A stretch of 64,000 bases of DNA. Origin: an uncultured Opitutaceae bacterium. Lineage in GTDB: Bacteria; Verrucomicrobiota; Verrucomicrobiia; Opitutales; Opitutaceae. The translations under genes and the position numbers were made by a program. Shown one piece after another: positions 9,733 through 19,766 of this stretch (its first letter is position 1; each line of letters begins with the position of its first letter). The notes beneath the pieces are model-generated. The model did no database searches, had not been told where the DNA came from, and was given only the letters and a program-made list of their open reading frames with translations. The stretch covers positions 1,621,627 through 1,685,626 of the forward strand of contig OX638348.1 of the NCBI GenBank assembly GCA_951813085.1, read 5' to 3'.

Positions 9733-12720
9733 ATGTCCCTCAACGAACTCAACAGCGTCGAGCGCTACATCATTCAGAAGCTCAGCGGCGTGAATCTGAA
9801 TACCACGGAACCGTCCTCTTCGGTCGTGAAAGAACCCGAGACGCCCTACGGATCGTTCCCGTGGCAGTATCGTTCCGCCGAAGCCCTGAACCGGCCGACC
9901 GACCAGGTCTTGCTGGAGAGCGAACTGCGCGAGGCTTTGATCCGGATCAATCCCGAGATCACCGCCAATCCCGCCCTCGCCGACGAGGTGATCTACAAGC
10001 TCCGCCCCATCTTCATCGCCGCCCACCAGACCGGCCTCGTTCGGGCCAACGAGGAATTCTACGCCTGGCTCAGCGGCGACAAGACGATGCCCTTCGGCGA
10101 GAACAACCGCCACGTGCCGGTGCGCCTGATCGATTTCGGCACCCTCGACAACAACCGCTTCGTCATCACCAACCAGTATGCCGTCAAGGCGCTGGAAACC
10201 AAGATCCCGGACATCGTCCTGCTCATCAACGGCATCCCCATCGTCGTCGGCGAGGCCAAGACGCCCATCCGTCCCTCCGTGAGCTGGCTCGATGGCGCCC
10301 ACGAGGTGCACAACATCTACGAGAACAGCATTCCTCAGCTCTTCGTGCCGAACCTGCTCTCCTTCGCCACCGAGGGGAAGGAACTCTACTACGGCTCCGT
10401 GCGCTGCCCGCTCGAGTTCTGGTCGCCCTGGCGGCTCGAGAGCGAGGCCGATGACCTCGTGCAGAAGCTCGGCCTCGGCGAAGTCGGCAAGCAACTCATC
10501 GACCTCCTTCAGCCGCAGCGCCTGCTCGACCTCTTGCAGAACTTTTCCCTTTACACCTCCGACAAGAAGAAGCGCCGCATCAAAATCATCTGCCGCTACC
10601 AGCAATACGAGGGTGCCAACAAGATCGTCGACCGCGTCCGCGAAGGCCGGCTCAAGAAGGGGCTCATCTGGCATTTCCAGGGCTCCGGCAAATCACTGCT
10701 CATGGTCTTCGCCGCCCAGAAGCTGCGCAAGGCCCCCGAGCTGAAGAGTCCCACCGTGCTCATCCTGGTCGATCGCACCGATCTCGACACCCAGATCACC
10801 GGCACCTTCAACGCCGCTGACGTCGCCAACGTCGTCACCACCGATAGTATCAAGGAACTCCACGACCTGCTGGAGAAGGGCACCCGCAAGATCATCATCG
10901 CCACCATCCACAAGTTCCGCGATGCCTACCCGGACATGAACACCCGGGACAACATCATCGTCATGGTCGACGAAGCCCACCGCACCCAAGAAGGCGACCA
11001 CGGCCGACAGATGCGGGCCGCCCTGCCGAATGCCTTCCTCTTCGGCCTCACAGGGACCCCGGTCAACAAGGCCGACAAAAACACCTTCTGGGCCTTCGGC
11101 TCCGAGGAGGACGGCGGCGGCTACATGTCCCGCTATTCCTTCCAGGACTCCATCCGCGACCGCGCGACTTTGCCCCTTCACTTTGAGCCGCGCCTCGTAG
11201 ACACCCACGTCGACAGCGACAGCATCGACGAGGCCTTCAAGCAGCTCACTGAATCCGCCTCCCTTAGCGACGAAGAAGCCGATGCCCTCAGTAAGAAGGC
11301 GGCGAAGATGTCCGCCTTCCTCAAATCTCCTGAGCGCGTCCAGACCATCGTCGAAGACATCGCCAAGCACTTCCAGGAGAAGGTCGGGCCCCACGGTTTC
11401 AAGGCCATGATCGTCACCCCCGATCGCCATGCCTGCGTCCAATACAAGGAGATCCTCGATCCGCTGCTTGGCGAAGACGCCAGCACCGTCGTCATCTCCA
11501 CCAGTGCTAACGACCCGCTCGAATTCAAACAGAAGTGGGCCATGGATAAGGGGCAGCAGGAGAAAGTGGTCGATCGCTTCAACGACAGAGAAGACCCGCT
11601 CAAAATCCTCATCGTCACCGCGAAGCTCCTCACCGGCTTCGACGCCCCCATTCTCCAGACAATGTATCTCGATAAGTCGCTTCGAGACCACACCCTCCTG
11701 CAAGCCATCTGCCGCACTAATCGACTGTATCCAGAAAAAACATTCGGTCGCGTAGTAGACTATTTTGGCATCTTCGATGACGCCGCAGAAGCGCTCCAAT
11801 TCGATGAGGAGAGCGTTAAGCAAGTCATCTCTAATCTTCAGGAATTAGAAGCCCGGCTTCCCGAAGCTATGGCCTGTTGCCTCGCCTACTTCCCCAGAGT
11901 CGACCGTACTATCGACGGCTTCGAAGGACTGGAGGCGGCTCAAAATTGCATCAATACTGATGACAAGCGCGACGCGTTCGCCAAGGATTATGTTTTCCTT
12001 GCCAAACTCTGGGAATCCCTCAGTCCCGCTGACATCCTCAACAATTATCAGGCCGACTACCGATGGCTCACAGGTATCTACCAATCCGTTAAGCCTAGCA
12101 ACGACAACATCGGAAAACTCCTCTGGCACACTCTCGGAGCCAAGACCTCGGAGCTGATCCACAAGAACATCCACGTGAAAGGCATCGTCGACGAAATGGA
12201 AGAATACGTCCTCGATGCTGAAGTAATAGAAGAGATCGCTGGAAACGGTGATCGGAAGAAAATCAAACGACTAGAGAAAGCGCTGGTTAAACGACTATCA
12301 AAACATAGCGACGATCCCCGCTTTAAAGACCTTAGCGAGCGCCTTGAGAAACTACGCGACAAGGCCCAACGTGGATTAATCCAAAGCATCGAGTTCGTGA
12401 AAGAACTCTGCAAGATCGCCCGCGAAACCGTCGAGGCAGAAAAAGAAGCCTTAAGCGAACACGAGAGAAAAGACGCCAAAGCTGCCCTTACCGAGTTATT
12501 CCTCAAGCTAAAAACCGACCAAATCCCAGCAGTCGTAGAACGCATCGTCAACGACATCGACATCATCGTAAAAGTCGTCCGGTTCCCCGGCTGGCAAGAC
12601 TCCACCCCCGGCCAAAAGCAAGTCCAAAAAGCCCTACGCCAGTCGCTCCTCAAATACAAGCTCCACAAAGACCAAGACCTTTTCGAAAAAGCCTACGCCT
12701 ACATCCAAGAGTATTATTAA
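9733..12720 (+). CDS. hsdR: Type I restriction endonuclease motor/nuclease subunit
   Basis: 995 residues, normal HsdR length. The N-terminal PD-(D/E)xK nuclease has D160 (IPDIVLLINGIPIVV) and E174-A-K176. It is followed by two RecA-like helicase domains: Walker A GSGKS with K320, the DEAH box D413-EAH, FGLTGTPVN, and ILIVTAKLLTGFDAPILQTM plus LLQAICRTNRLYPEKTFG in domain 2. The C-terminus is helical and charged. HsdR translocates unmethylated DNA and cuts at a distance. The first two-thirds (to about 11,680) is G+C rich like hsdM-2; the remainder shifts to A+T-richer codons, which points to a mosaic gene. The preceding gap of 48 nt suggests it belongs to the same operon. Confidence 0.96.
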   Translation: MSLNELNSVERYIIQKLSGVNLNTTEPSSSVVKEPETPYGSFPWQYRSAEALNRPTDQVLLESELREALIRINPEITANPALADEVIYKLRPIFIAAHQTGLVRANEEFYAWLSGDKTMPFGENNRHVPVRLIDFGTLDNNRFVITNQYAVKALETKIPDIVLLINGIPIVVGEAKTPIRPSVSWLDGAHEVHNIYENSIPQLFVPNLLSFATEGKELYYGSVRCPLEFWSPWRLESEADDLVQKLGLGEVGKQLIDLLQPQRLLDLLQNFSLYTSDKKKRRIKIICRYQQYEGANKIVDRVREGRLKKGLIWHFQGSGKSLLMVFAAQKLRKAPELKSPTVLILVDRTDLDTQITGTFNAADVANVVTTDSIKELHDLLEKGTRKIIIATIHKFRDAYPDMNTRDNIIVMVDEAHRTQEGDHGRQMRAALPNAFLFGLTGTPVNKADKNTFWAFGSEEDGGGYMSRYSFQDSIRDRATLPLHFEPRLVDTHVDSDSIDEAFKQLTESASLSDEEADALSKKAAKMSAFLKSPERVQTIVEDIAKHFQEKVGPHGFKAMIVTPDRHACVQYKEILDPLLGEDASTVVISTSANDPLEFKQKWAMDKGQQEKVVDRFNDREDPLKILIVTAKLLTGFDAPILQTMYLDKSLRDHTLLQAICRTNRLYPEKTFGRVVDYFGIFDDAAEALQFDEESVKQVISNLQELEARLPEAMACCLAYFPRVDRTIDGFEGLEAAQNCINTDDKRDAFAKDYVFLAKLWESLSPADILNNYQADYRWLTGIYQSVKPSNDNIGKLLWHTLGAKTSELIHKNIHVKGIVDEMEEYVLDAEVIEEIAGNGDRKKIKRLEKALVKRLSKHSDDPRFKDLSERLEKLRDKAQRGLIQSIEFVKELCKIARETVEAEKEALSEHERKDAKAALTELFLKLKTDQIPAVVERIVNDIDIIVKVVRFPGWQDSTPGQKQVQKALRQSLLKYKLHKDQDLFEKAYAYIQEYY

Positions 12721-12848
12721 TAAGGATACATATCAGAAAAAGTAATCAAATCCAAAAAATGCAACTCCTCTCCGATCCAACCCGAGCCGCCAAATTCGCA
12801 AAAGTAATTTTCGAACTGCTGAAGAGGACCGGGTGATCCAAAATAGAC

Positions 12849-15800
12849 ATGCCTAATTCTCCAAATTTCGAAGATCTATTTAGCCCGTTACCAACAATGC
12901 GGGATATGTATCTAGCCTATCGAAAGGTCAAGGTAGAGCTTTGGTGGGGGAAATGCGTACCCAGTTTACAAGCTCTAGCCACCTTCGAAAAGACTCCAGA
13001 AACGCTAGAGAAAAACCTAGGTTCACTACGAAAAAAGATAAAGTCATTCACAATAAATAGCGATTTTGACGAAGCATTTGGGCCCAATTTTCTAGGGACG
13101 TGTTACTCTTTACCTAAATCTCTTACAAAGAAGAAGCCAGAAAAAGAGGGTGTCCATTTTACCCCTTTAACAAACGATAAAGACTACGATCCCATTCCTA
13201 GAGATTACGACGTGGAAATACGATATATGGCGCAGCCCAGTATCGAGTTTCAAGTTTTGGGCGTTCTATGGGCAATGGACGAAGGAGCATCCCTAGATGC
13301 GAGCCGATCGGATTCCAGCAGAGCGAATGCACTAAACCGCCGATTCAATGATGATAACGTCTCTGACGGAGGGAGTACCGACATCGAAAATGAAAGAAAA
13401 AATACAGGAAAGGGCCCTATCAATAAAGAATTCACAGGTCTCTATCGACCTTATTTTCGAGCTTACAAAGCGTGGAGAAATGATGGTCTGGAATGCGCTA
13501 AAACTGCGGTTTAGTGAATGGTCAAAGAGTATTTGCACTAACTCTAGACATTAGACGATGCTTCCATCAGATCGACATCAATTGCCTCCGGGAGATGCAT
13601 CCTCCTAGAGGGAAAGTTAGTAGATCGTTTTATGCTGCTCTTGAATCATGGCAAAGGACATTCGGCACGGTGATAAAAGAAAGCAGTCAAGAAAGCTTAA
13701 GATTGGGTCTTCCGGTAGGTCTGATAGCCTCGGGTCTTGTAGCGAATTTAATCCTCCATCCGTTAGATGAGATAATTGAAGACCAACTTACCCCAATTTA
13801 CTAGGTCGTTATGTTGATGACATCTTCCTCGTATTTAATCTAAATGGAAACTACCCATCAGGAGACCATGTATTCAAAGAAATTACACGTGTTATAAACC
13901 TCAATTCCGACAAGAACCATACGATCAGGCTCGTTAAGAAGAGAAACAGGACCTATCTTTTTCAGAATCCAGACTGGAAAAATTCGATTTTTGAACTAAA
14001 ATCCGAAAAACAAAAATGCTTCGTACTTGAAGGAGAAATAGGTTTAGATCTATTAAAAGTGATTGATCAGGATCTTGTCGAAAACTCCAGTGAATGGAGG
14101 ATGGTCCCTGATCTAAACTCAGAAGAGGAACTTTTCCTTAGAGAAACACTAACAGCCAGTAATGATGCGACGGTAAAAGTCACATCACTAGGAAATGCAG
14201 ACACATTATCAATACGAAGACTGGGTGTATCCGTAAATTTGCGGCGCTTAGAATCCTTAGAGCAGTTTTCGTTAAAGAGCTCAGATTGGAGCGCCCACAG
14301 AAGAAATTTCTACAAATTCGCGATTAACCACGTCCTAACGTATGCTGGGATTTGCGACTATATTGGCGAAATTTCACGAATCTTTGGCTTGGCTTTTGCT
14401 CAGGGAGACTGGTCCGAGGCTAATCAAATGCTGACAAAGCTTCACTTAGTCTCAAAATTTCATTCAAAGGATACACGCCATTACAAATCCGTAAGTGACT
14501 TTCATTACACAACTCTACGTGAAGAGTTATTTCGGTCTTGCAAATCACCTCCTAAAACGAAGACAGCGAAGAAATTTCTGCAACAGCTATCACGTGATTT
14601 CCAAACAATAGAGAATCCCATTTCGATTACTCCTGAAGAGATAGAGCAACATCACAAACACTACAAGACCATTGATCTAGATCGTCATGGATTCAGAGGA
14701 TCAACCAGACTAAAAAGACCGACTCTAGGTCAATTGAAGTCAATAGAAAACGTCGCAGATTTTCTCGAAAACAAGAACGATCCCTCTCTGATCGCTCTTA
14801 GTGAAAACGAGCTTAAAATACTTTTCCCGACCCGTCCACTTGGAGAAATGGAAGTCTCCCTTATCGCCAACCATCACATCCAAGACCATGAACGCTTCGC
14901 TCGCTGGATGTATGCCATTCGTGGATATTTAAAGATGTCTTCTCAAATTGAAACGAACTCCAGTACAAGTAGTATAAAGAAGGAAGCGATCGAACAACCA
15001 TCTAAAATCGTTTCACTAAAACCAGAATTTAAACATTCCCCAATTCGAATTGCGGTAGCGAATTTCGAGACATCAGAGGGCTCATGGACCTCTTCCGCCC
15101 AAAGAAAGCCCGATCTCTCAATGAAAAGACTGAGTCGATTATTGGGACTTGTAAATGAATTCCTAAGAAAAGCCAAAAGCGAATCTTGGGAGGAAAAACC
15201 CTTGTATTTTATTCTTCCAGAACTAAGCGTCCCAAGAAAATGGTTACTTCCGTTGGCAAGTTATTTTCAAAGGGCCTCCATTTCTCTAATCGTTGGCGGT
15301 GAATATGAAACCAAAAAAGAGGGACAAGTCGTAAACCCCGCATATCTATTCCTTCGTACTAAACAATTTGGCTACCCTTCAACTATCATACTAAAACAGG
15401 AAAAAACTCAAGCTGCTCTAGGTGAGGCAGCAGGACTCTGGCGCCACAAGGGAGCATTCATAAAAGAGACCCCTGAATCGAAAATCTGCAAATCGTTACC
15501 CATTTATCGTCACGGCAATTCCCACTTTGGAGTTATCCTTTGCAGTGAACTCACAAACGTCCAAATCCATCACCACTACCGAGGTCACGTAGACGCTATT
15601 TTTTGCCTCGAATGGAATCAAGACGTAGAAACATTTTCATCGATTGTCACTGCATCCGCCCAAACTATACATGCCTATATTATTCAAGTGAACAATCGTC
15701 TCTACGGTGACAGTAGAATTCGCACTCCAGCAAAAAACCGATACAATAGGGATGTCGTGAGAATTCTAGGAGGTGATCACGACTATTTTGTCGTCGGGAG

Positions 15801-15924
15801 CATTGACGTAAAGAAACTAAGGGACTTTCAAAAAGACAAACATTCCAATAGTGGCGATGACGCTCATTTCAAACCGACCCCATCCGGATTTGATCCAGAT
15901 AATTATCCAAATCGATTGATGTGA
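12849..15924 (+). pseudogene. Reverse transcriptase-nitrilase fusion (DRT type 1/UG1-like defence protein), two frameshifts
   Basis: Three frames join into one protein of about 1,020 residues. Frame A (12849-13514) is the RT N-terminus. Frame B (about 13502-13804) has motif A ALTLDIRRCFHQID (Asp codon 13547) and motif B LGLPVGLIASGLVANLIL. Frame C (13801-15924) starts GRYVDDIFLVF, the catalytic YVDD (13810-13821), and ends in a C-N hydrolase domain with candidate triad Glu (15220, LPELSVP), Lys (15394 or 15403) and Cys (15541, GVILCSELTN). RT plus C-terminal nitrilase is the known architecture of DRT type 1 anti-phage proteins. Each break is repaired by adding one base: an A in the A-run near 13500, and a C in TACTA[C]GG near 13806. 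It follows hsdR by 128 nt. It is either a recent pseudogene or a sequence with two base errors. Confidence 0.82.
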
Positions 15925-16099
15925 ACCTAATTTGGCATATCGGCAGTTTATGCAACTTACGAGCGCGGATCAAGCGTCTGTCTGTATCTGTCTTCACCCG
16001 CAGTAACCCCACGATTTCTTCCAAGCTAAAAACCAAATTTGCTGGCATTCTCTCACTTTGAAGTTCAACCATCCTTCGTTCGGCTTCCGATTCTTCCAT
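15869..16099 (-). CDS. Small HTH protein, excisionase-like (tentative)
   Basis: 76 residues, minus strand. Its 3' end overlaps the end of the RT-nitrilase gene tail to tail. The segment VFSLEEIVGLLRVKTDTDRR plus IRFTSIDLDNYL has the pattern of the excisionase/MerR-type helix-turn-helix used by island and phage excisionases (helix, turn, RLIRARKL wing, then a hydrophobic DLDNYL end). It sits between the defence genes and tRNA-Thr, where island excisionases are often found. No integrase is visible next to it. The family call is by motif only and the start is unsure. Confidence 0.4.
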   Translation of the reverse strand: MEESEAERRMVELQSERMPANLVFSLEEIVGLLRVKTDTDRRLIRARKLHKLPICQIRFTSIDLDNYLDQIRMGSV

Positions 16100-16309
16100 C
16101 CCTCAACGTCGGTAACCGAATAACAGCATCTGAAAACGGGCCTCTCTTCCCTAAACTGGCAGGTGGCTATGGATTCCCAAAAAGTTATTATAATTCTTAT
16201 TGTAATTTACCCATTTTAAGCGGTTTTCAGCGGCCTGTTTTGATAGAAAACAAGCCTCTTTGAGACGCCACCTACCTCCATTAGCGCTTGTTAATAAACA
16301 ATTTAAGCC

Positions 16310-16385
16310 TGGAGCCGGCGATGGGACTCGAACCCGCAACCTACTGATTACAAATCAGTTGCTCTACCAATTGAGCTACGCCGGC
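16310..16385 (-). tRNA. tRNA-Thr (anticodon TGT)
   Basis: On the minus strand a full cloverleaf of 76 nt with encoded CCA can be folded. The acceptor is GCCGGCG paired with CGCCGGC, the D-arm TAGCTCAATTGGTAGAGCA, the anticodon stem ACTGA/TCAGT with loop TTTGTAA (anticodon TGT), and the T-arm GCGGG TTCGAGT CCCAT/C. All stems pair well. It lies at the right border of the restriction/RT island and may have served as the integration target; no direct repeat of its 3' end was found on the left side. Confidence 0.96.
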
Positions 16386-16437
16386 GTTTGAAATCGTTCC
16401 GTCATTGATAACGACAGAAGTTTTCGTCTCTTAAATC

Positions 16438-16513
<76 letters not shown>

Positions 16514-16638
16514 ATGCTCCAAATAAAAGAGGGTCCGAAAATCTAGTTTCAAGCCCCTATGTCAATCGATTTTTTACGAAATCGGGAGGCGGCGGAAGCG
16601 ATCTATTTCCATCGTGGAGCGTTCGATCGATCAGCTCC

Positions 16639-17922
16639 TTAGAAATCCTGGAGATCGCCCTGCCCGACCAGGCTATCCTCGAAATAGCGCTCCCAAATTT
16701 CGCCGATCAAATAGATCGATCCCGTCACGAGAATTGGGTGTTCGGATGGCGTATCCAAGACGCAGTCGCCTTTGGCAGGAAACAGCGAATCAATGCTGCC
16801 TCGAGCAACCGGACCGGCGAAATCGGCGGGAACGCAATTTTCCAGCTCCTCGAAAGTTGAGGCGCGCGCTTGCTGCGGAATCACGAACGTGAGCGAACGA
16901 GCGAAACGGGAGACCACTGGCACCAGCGTTTCTGCTCGATAGGCGCCCATCACACCCATGATCACGTCAGGCGCAGGCGTTCCTTCTTTGCGCAAGCCTT
17001 CCAGATTGCGCTCCAGCCAAACGGCCCCTTCCGCATTATGGGATACATCGAAAATGACGTCCCGATGCTTCATGCGTCGCCGGTCCCAGCGACCCCACCA
17101 TTCAACGGTCTTCAACGCAGCGCGGGCACGATCGAGCTCTAGGTCAAATCTAGACTGCAGCTCCGTCGCAACGGTTAAGGCGATTGCCGCATTCAATCGC
17201 TGATAGTCGCCCGCCAAGGAGGTTTCCGGAAGTTCGCCCAATTGATCTTCGACACGGACTAAGCGGCTTCCACGATCGACGCAAATATCCTCAATGGCCT
17301 GCTCCGCTTCGCGAGGCAGCTTACCGATCACGGTCGGTCTACCCGGCTTGATAATCCCCCCTTTTTCCCGAGCGATCGCTTCATGCGTATTGCCCAGGAT
17401 CTCGCAGTGGTCCAGTCCGATCGAAGTGATCACCGCAAGTTCCGGTGTTACTACATTCGTCGCGTCGAGTCGCCCCCCAAGGCCTACTTCCACGATTGCG
17501 ACATCCACCGCCTCACGTTGAAAGTGGAGCAAGGCCATAGCGGTCATGAACTCGAAGAAACTGGGATGCAGCTCCGCTTGCTTCGCAGCGATTTCCTCGG
17601 CCACGGACTTGAGCTCATTCGTGTAACGGAAAATCGCCTCCTCTTCCAGGATGGAGCGATTCACCTGAATGCGTTCTCCTTGCCTTACCAAGTGAGGGGA
17701 TGTGGATAGCCCAGTCTTGAATCCGTGGGCCCTAAAGATCGCTTCAAGCATCGCCGCGGTAGATCCTTTTCCATTGGTTCCAGCGACGTGAATAATTGGA
17801 TACGCTTTTTCAGGATGTCCCAGGGCCTCCGCGAAATGCTCCATTCGCTCGATACCATAGGTGGAACCTTGGTTCTTGAGGGAGTATAGCCAGTCGCGGG
17901 CCTGTTCGTAGGAATTCAGCAT
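16639..17922 (-). CDS. folC: Folylpolyglutamate synthase/dihydrofolate synthase
   Basis: 427 residues, usual FolC length. The Mur-ligase-type P-loop is HVAGTNGKGSTAAMLEAIF (about 45-63), and the FolC signature LSTSPHLVRQGERIQVN follows. VDVAIVEVGLGGRLDATNVV and SIGLDHCEILG are also typical, as is the C-terminal ligase domain with DVSHNAEG. It adds glutamate to (dihydro)folate with ATP, either making dihydrofolate or lengthening the glutamate tail. It is the last gene of the minus-strand run that starts with manC and lies 126 nt downstream of accD, a common bacterial pair (accD-folC). Confidence 0.96.
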   Translation of the reverse strand: MLNSYEQARDWLYSLKNQGSTYGIERMEHFAEALGHPEKAYPIIHVAGTNGKGSTAAMLEAIFRAHGFKTGLSTSPHLVRQGERIQVNRSILEEEAIFRYTNELKSVAEEIAAKQAELHPSFFEFMTAMALLHFQREAVDVAIVEVGLGGRLDATNVVTPELAVITSIGLDHCEILGNTHEAIAREKGGIIKPGRPTVIGKLPREAEQAIEDICVDRGSRLVRVEDQLGELPETSLAGDYQRLNAAIALTVATELQSRFDLELDRARAALKTVEWWGRWDRRRMKHRDVIFDVSHNAEGAVWLERNLEGLRKEGTPAPDVIMGVMGAYRAETLVPVVSRFARSLTFVIPQQARASTFEELENCVPADFAGPVARGSIDSLFPAKGDCVLDTPSEHPILVTGSIYLIGEIWERYFEDSLVGQGDLQDF

Positions 17923-18048
17923 GGGAATGCTTCGATTACTAGAGGGCCTTTATCGCAATGCCAGAACGAATCGAGACATCGTTAGCGCGCAACGCGATAT
18001 CGGGCGTTCCCAGGCAGACAAAGCGACGAGTCGACGCCAGCTCGCCAG

Positions 18049-18909
18049 CTAAGCAGTCTTGGGCTGCTTTTTTAGGTAAAGAGCGGTCAGGATATCCCGC
18101 AGCTTATCCTTCATATCGCGCCGGTCGACGATCATGTCGATCAAGCCGCGATCGATCAGGAATTCAGCAGTCTGGAAGCCTTCCGGCAGGTCTTCGTTGG
18201 TGGCTTCCTTGATCACGCGGCGGCCTGCAAATCCAATCAAGGCTCCGGGTTCGGAAATGATTACGTCTCCGAGCGTAGCATAGCTCGCGGTCACACCGCC
18301 CGTAGTCGGATTGGTCAAGATAGAGATGAAAGGCAGCTTCGCCTCAGCGAGCTTTGCTAGAGCCGCGCTCGTCTTCGCCATTTGCATCAGGCTCAGGATG
18401 CCTTCCTGCATGCGGGCGCCCCCTGAGCACGAAACGATGATGCAAGGGATCTTAAGCTCCAAGGCGCGCTCGATCGCTCGAGTGATCTTCTCTCCGGCCA
18501 CGGATCCGAGCGAACCGCCACCGAACTTGAAATCCATCACCGCGATAGAAACCGGTATGCCGTGGATCTTTCCCAGGCCATCCACGACGGAATCGTTCAA
18601 TCCGGTTTTTTTCTGGTAGGTCGAGATTCGGTCCTTGTAAGCCTTCGAGTCCTTGAACGTGAGCGGATCGGTCGGCTTCAGCTCCTTGTCCTTTTCATTC
18701 CAGCTGCCTTCGTCGAGGAGAAACTCGAGCCGTCTCCGCGAACTGATTGGAAAGTGATAGCCGCTCTTGGGCACCACGTTCTGGTTCTGCTCGAGCTCCT
18801 TGTTATAGATAATCTCTCCGGACGCTGGGCATTTCTGCCACAATCCCTGAGCAATGTCTTTTTTCTTCACCTGGACGGTGGAGTACTTTGGCTTATGGAA
18901 AATCGGCAT
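18049..18909 (-). CDS. accD: Acetyl-CoA carboxylase carboxyltransferase subunit beta
   Basis: 286 residues, normal size. The crotonase-like carboxyltransferase core is clear: [54 protein letters not shown] and [14 protein letters not shown]. AccD with AccA transfers the carboxyl group from biotin on AccB to acetyl-CoA, the first step of fatty-acid synthesis. Oddity: the N-terminal zinc ribbon, normally two CxxC pairs, reads [13 protein letters not shown] and [10 protein letters not shown], so three of the four zinc cysteines are replaced by S, V and S. It should therefore bind no zinc there. It lies between comF and folC in one run. Confidence 0.96.
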   Translation of the reverse strand: MPIFHKPKYSTVQVKKKDIAQGLWQKCPASGEIIYNKELEQNQNVVPKSGYHFPISSRRRLEFLLDEGSWNEKDKELKPTDPLTFKDSKAYKDRISTYQKKTGLNDSVVDGLGKIHGIPVSIAVMDFKFGGGSLGSVAGEKITRAIERALELKIPCIIVSCSGGARMQEGILSLMQMAKTSAALAKLAEAKLPFISILTNPTTGGVTASYATLGDVIISEPGALIGFAGRRVIKEATNEDLPEGFQTAEFLIDRGLIDMIVDRRDMKDKLRDILTALYLKKQPKTA

Positions 18910-18946
18910 GTGACTCTCTCCTGACTTAAGTTAGCTCTCTCCTTAT

Positions 18947-19705
18947 TCAACCGTGCCCTAGAGTCAATACGTCTACCCGTTTCGCTCCGGCTTGTCTGAG
19001 AGCGGCGGCGCAGGCGTTGAGCGTAGAGCCCGTCGTAAACACATCATCTACAATAATATAACGTTGGCGGCGGTCTATGGCAGGTTTCGAAGGGCATGAA
19101 AAGGCATTTTTGAGGTTTCTATAGCGATCCTGTCGATTGAATCCGGTTTGCGAAGGGGTATCAATCGCTCGAATCAGGAGCTCATCGCTGTGATTGACCT
19201 GGAAGGCCCGGCTCAGTTCCGCAGCGATCAAGGCGCTCTGGTTATACCCGCGCTCGCGGCGCTTACGAGGATGCAGCGGGACCGGAACCAAGAGGGCATC
19301 CTTAACGTAGTCGCTCAACCCCTCGGCATAGCTGGCGATTTTCACAAGATCCTCGATAGCCCAAAATCCCTTTTCATACTTCAGCGCGTAGATCAGGTCT
19401 CGGACCGGACCGCGAAACAGAGCGACCGACCAGCCCTGAGCGAAACGAGGAACGAGTCGATCGCAATGAGAGCAGTTGTTTCTTGATTCCGTCTCTCCAA
19501 AAAACGGATACCCACAGGTCAGGCAACGAGGCTCTTCTACGATATATATACGGGAAAAGCATCGATCGCAGACATGAGGGAGCGGCGTTCCCTCAATGAG
19601 ATCCCCGCAGCTAACGCAGCTTGCCGGAAAGGCTGCATCGAGAGCGTTTCCCGCAATGCGGCCTACGCGACCCAGTAGATTCTTTAGGTGCAACAGAAGA
19701 ACCAA
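18947..19705 (-). CDS. comF: ComF-family phosphoribosyltransferase-like protein
   Basis: 252 residues. The N-terminal zinc-finger double Cys pairs are CVSCGDLIEG...CDRCF and CLTCGYPF...CSHCDRL. The C-terminal PRTase domain has VPVPLHPRKRRERGYNQSALI and the PRPP-binding loop YIIVDDVFTTGSTLNACAAALR. The family includes ComF/GntX, linked to DNA uptake in naturally competent bacteria and of unclear role elsewhere. Here it sits in a housekeeping run (61 nt after truA, 37 nt before accD), and no other competence gene is in view. Confidence 0.9.
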   Translation of the reverse strand: MVLLLHLKNLLGRVGRIAGNALDAAFPASCVSCGDLIEGTPLPHVCDRCFSRIYIVEEPRCLTCGYPFFGETESRNNCSHCDRLVPRFAQGWSVALFRGPVRDLIYALKYEKGFWAIEDLVKIASYAEGLSDYVKDALLVPVPLHPRKRRERGYNQSALIAAELSRAFQVNHSDELLIRAIDTPSQTGFNRQDRYRNLKNAFSCPSKPAIDRRQRYIIVDDVFTTGSTLNACAAALRQAGAKRVDVLTLGHG

Positions 19706-19766
19706 GGTTCATTCGCTCGACTGCGATGGCAACACAAATTAACCGAGCGTCGAAATAGGCGCGCGC

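Noticed and set aside
10693..11823. 376-residue and other long minus-strand frames over hsdR
   Set aside because: Antisense shadow of the G+C-rich part of hsdR with no family features.
13490..13515. Programmed -1 frameshift site in the RT gene
   Set aside because: The CTAAAACT sequence is not a standard X XXY YYZ slippery site and no clear downstream stem was found; a lost base is simpler.
16310..16385. tRNA-Thr as proven attachment site of the first island
   Set aside because: No copy of the 3' end of the tRNA was found near 4.9-5.5 kb and there is no integrase, so the link is only suggestive.
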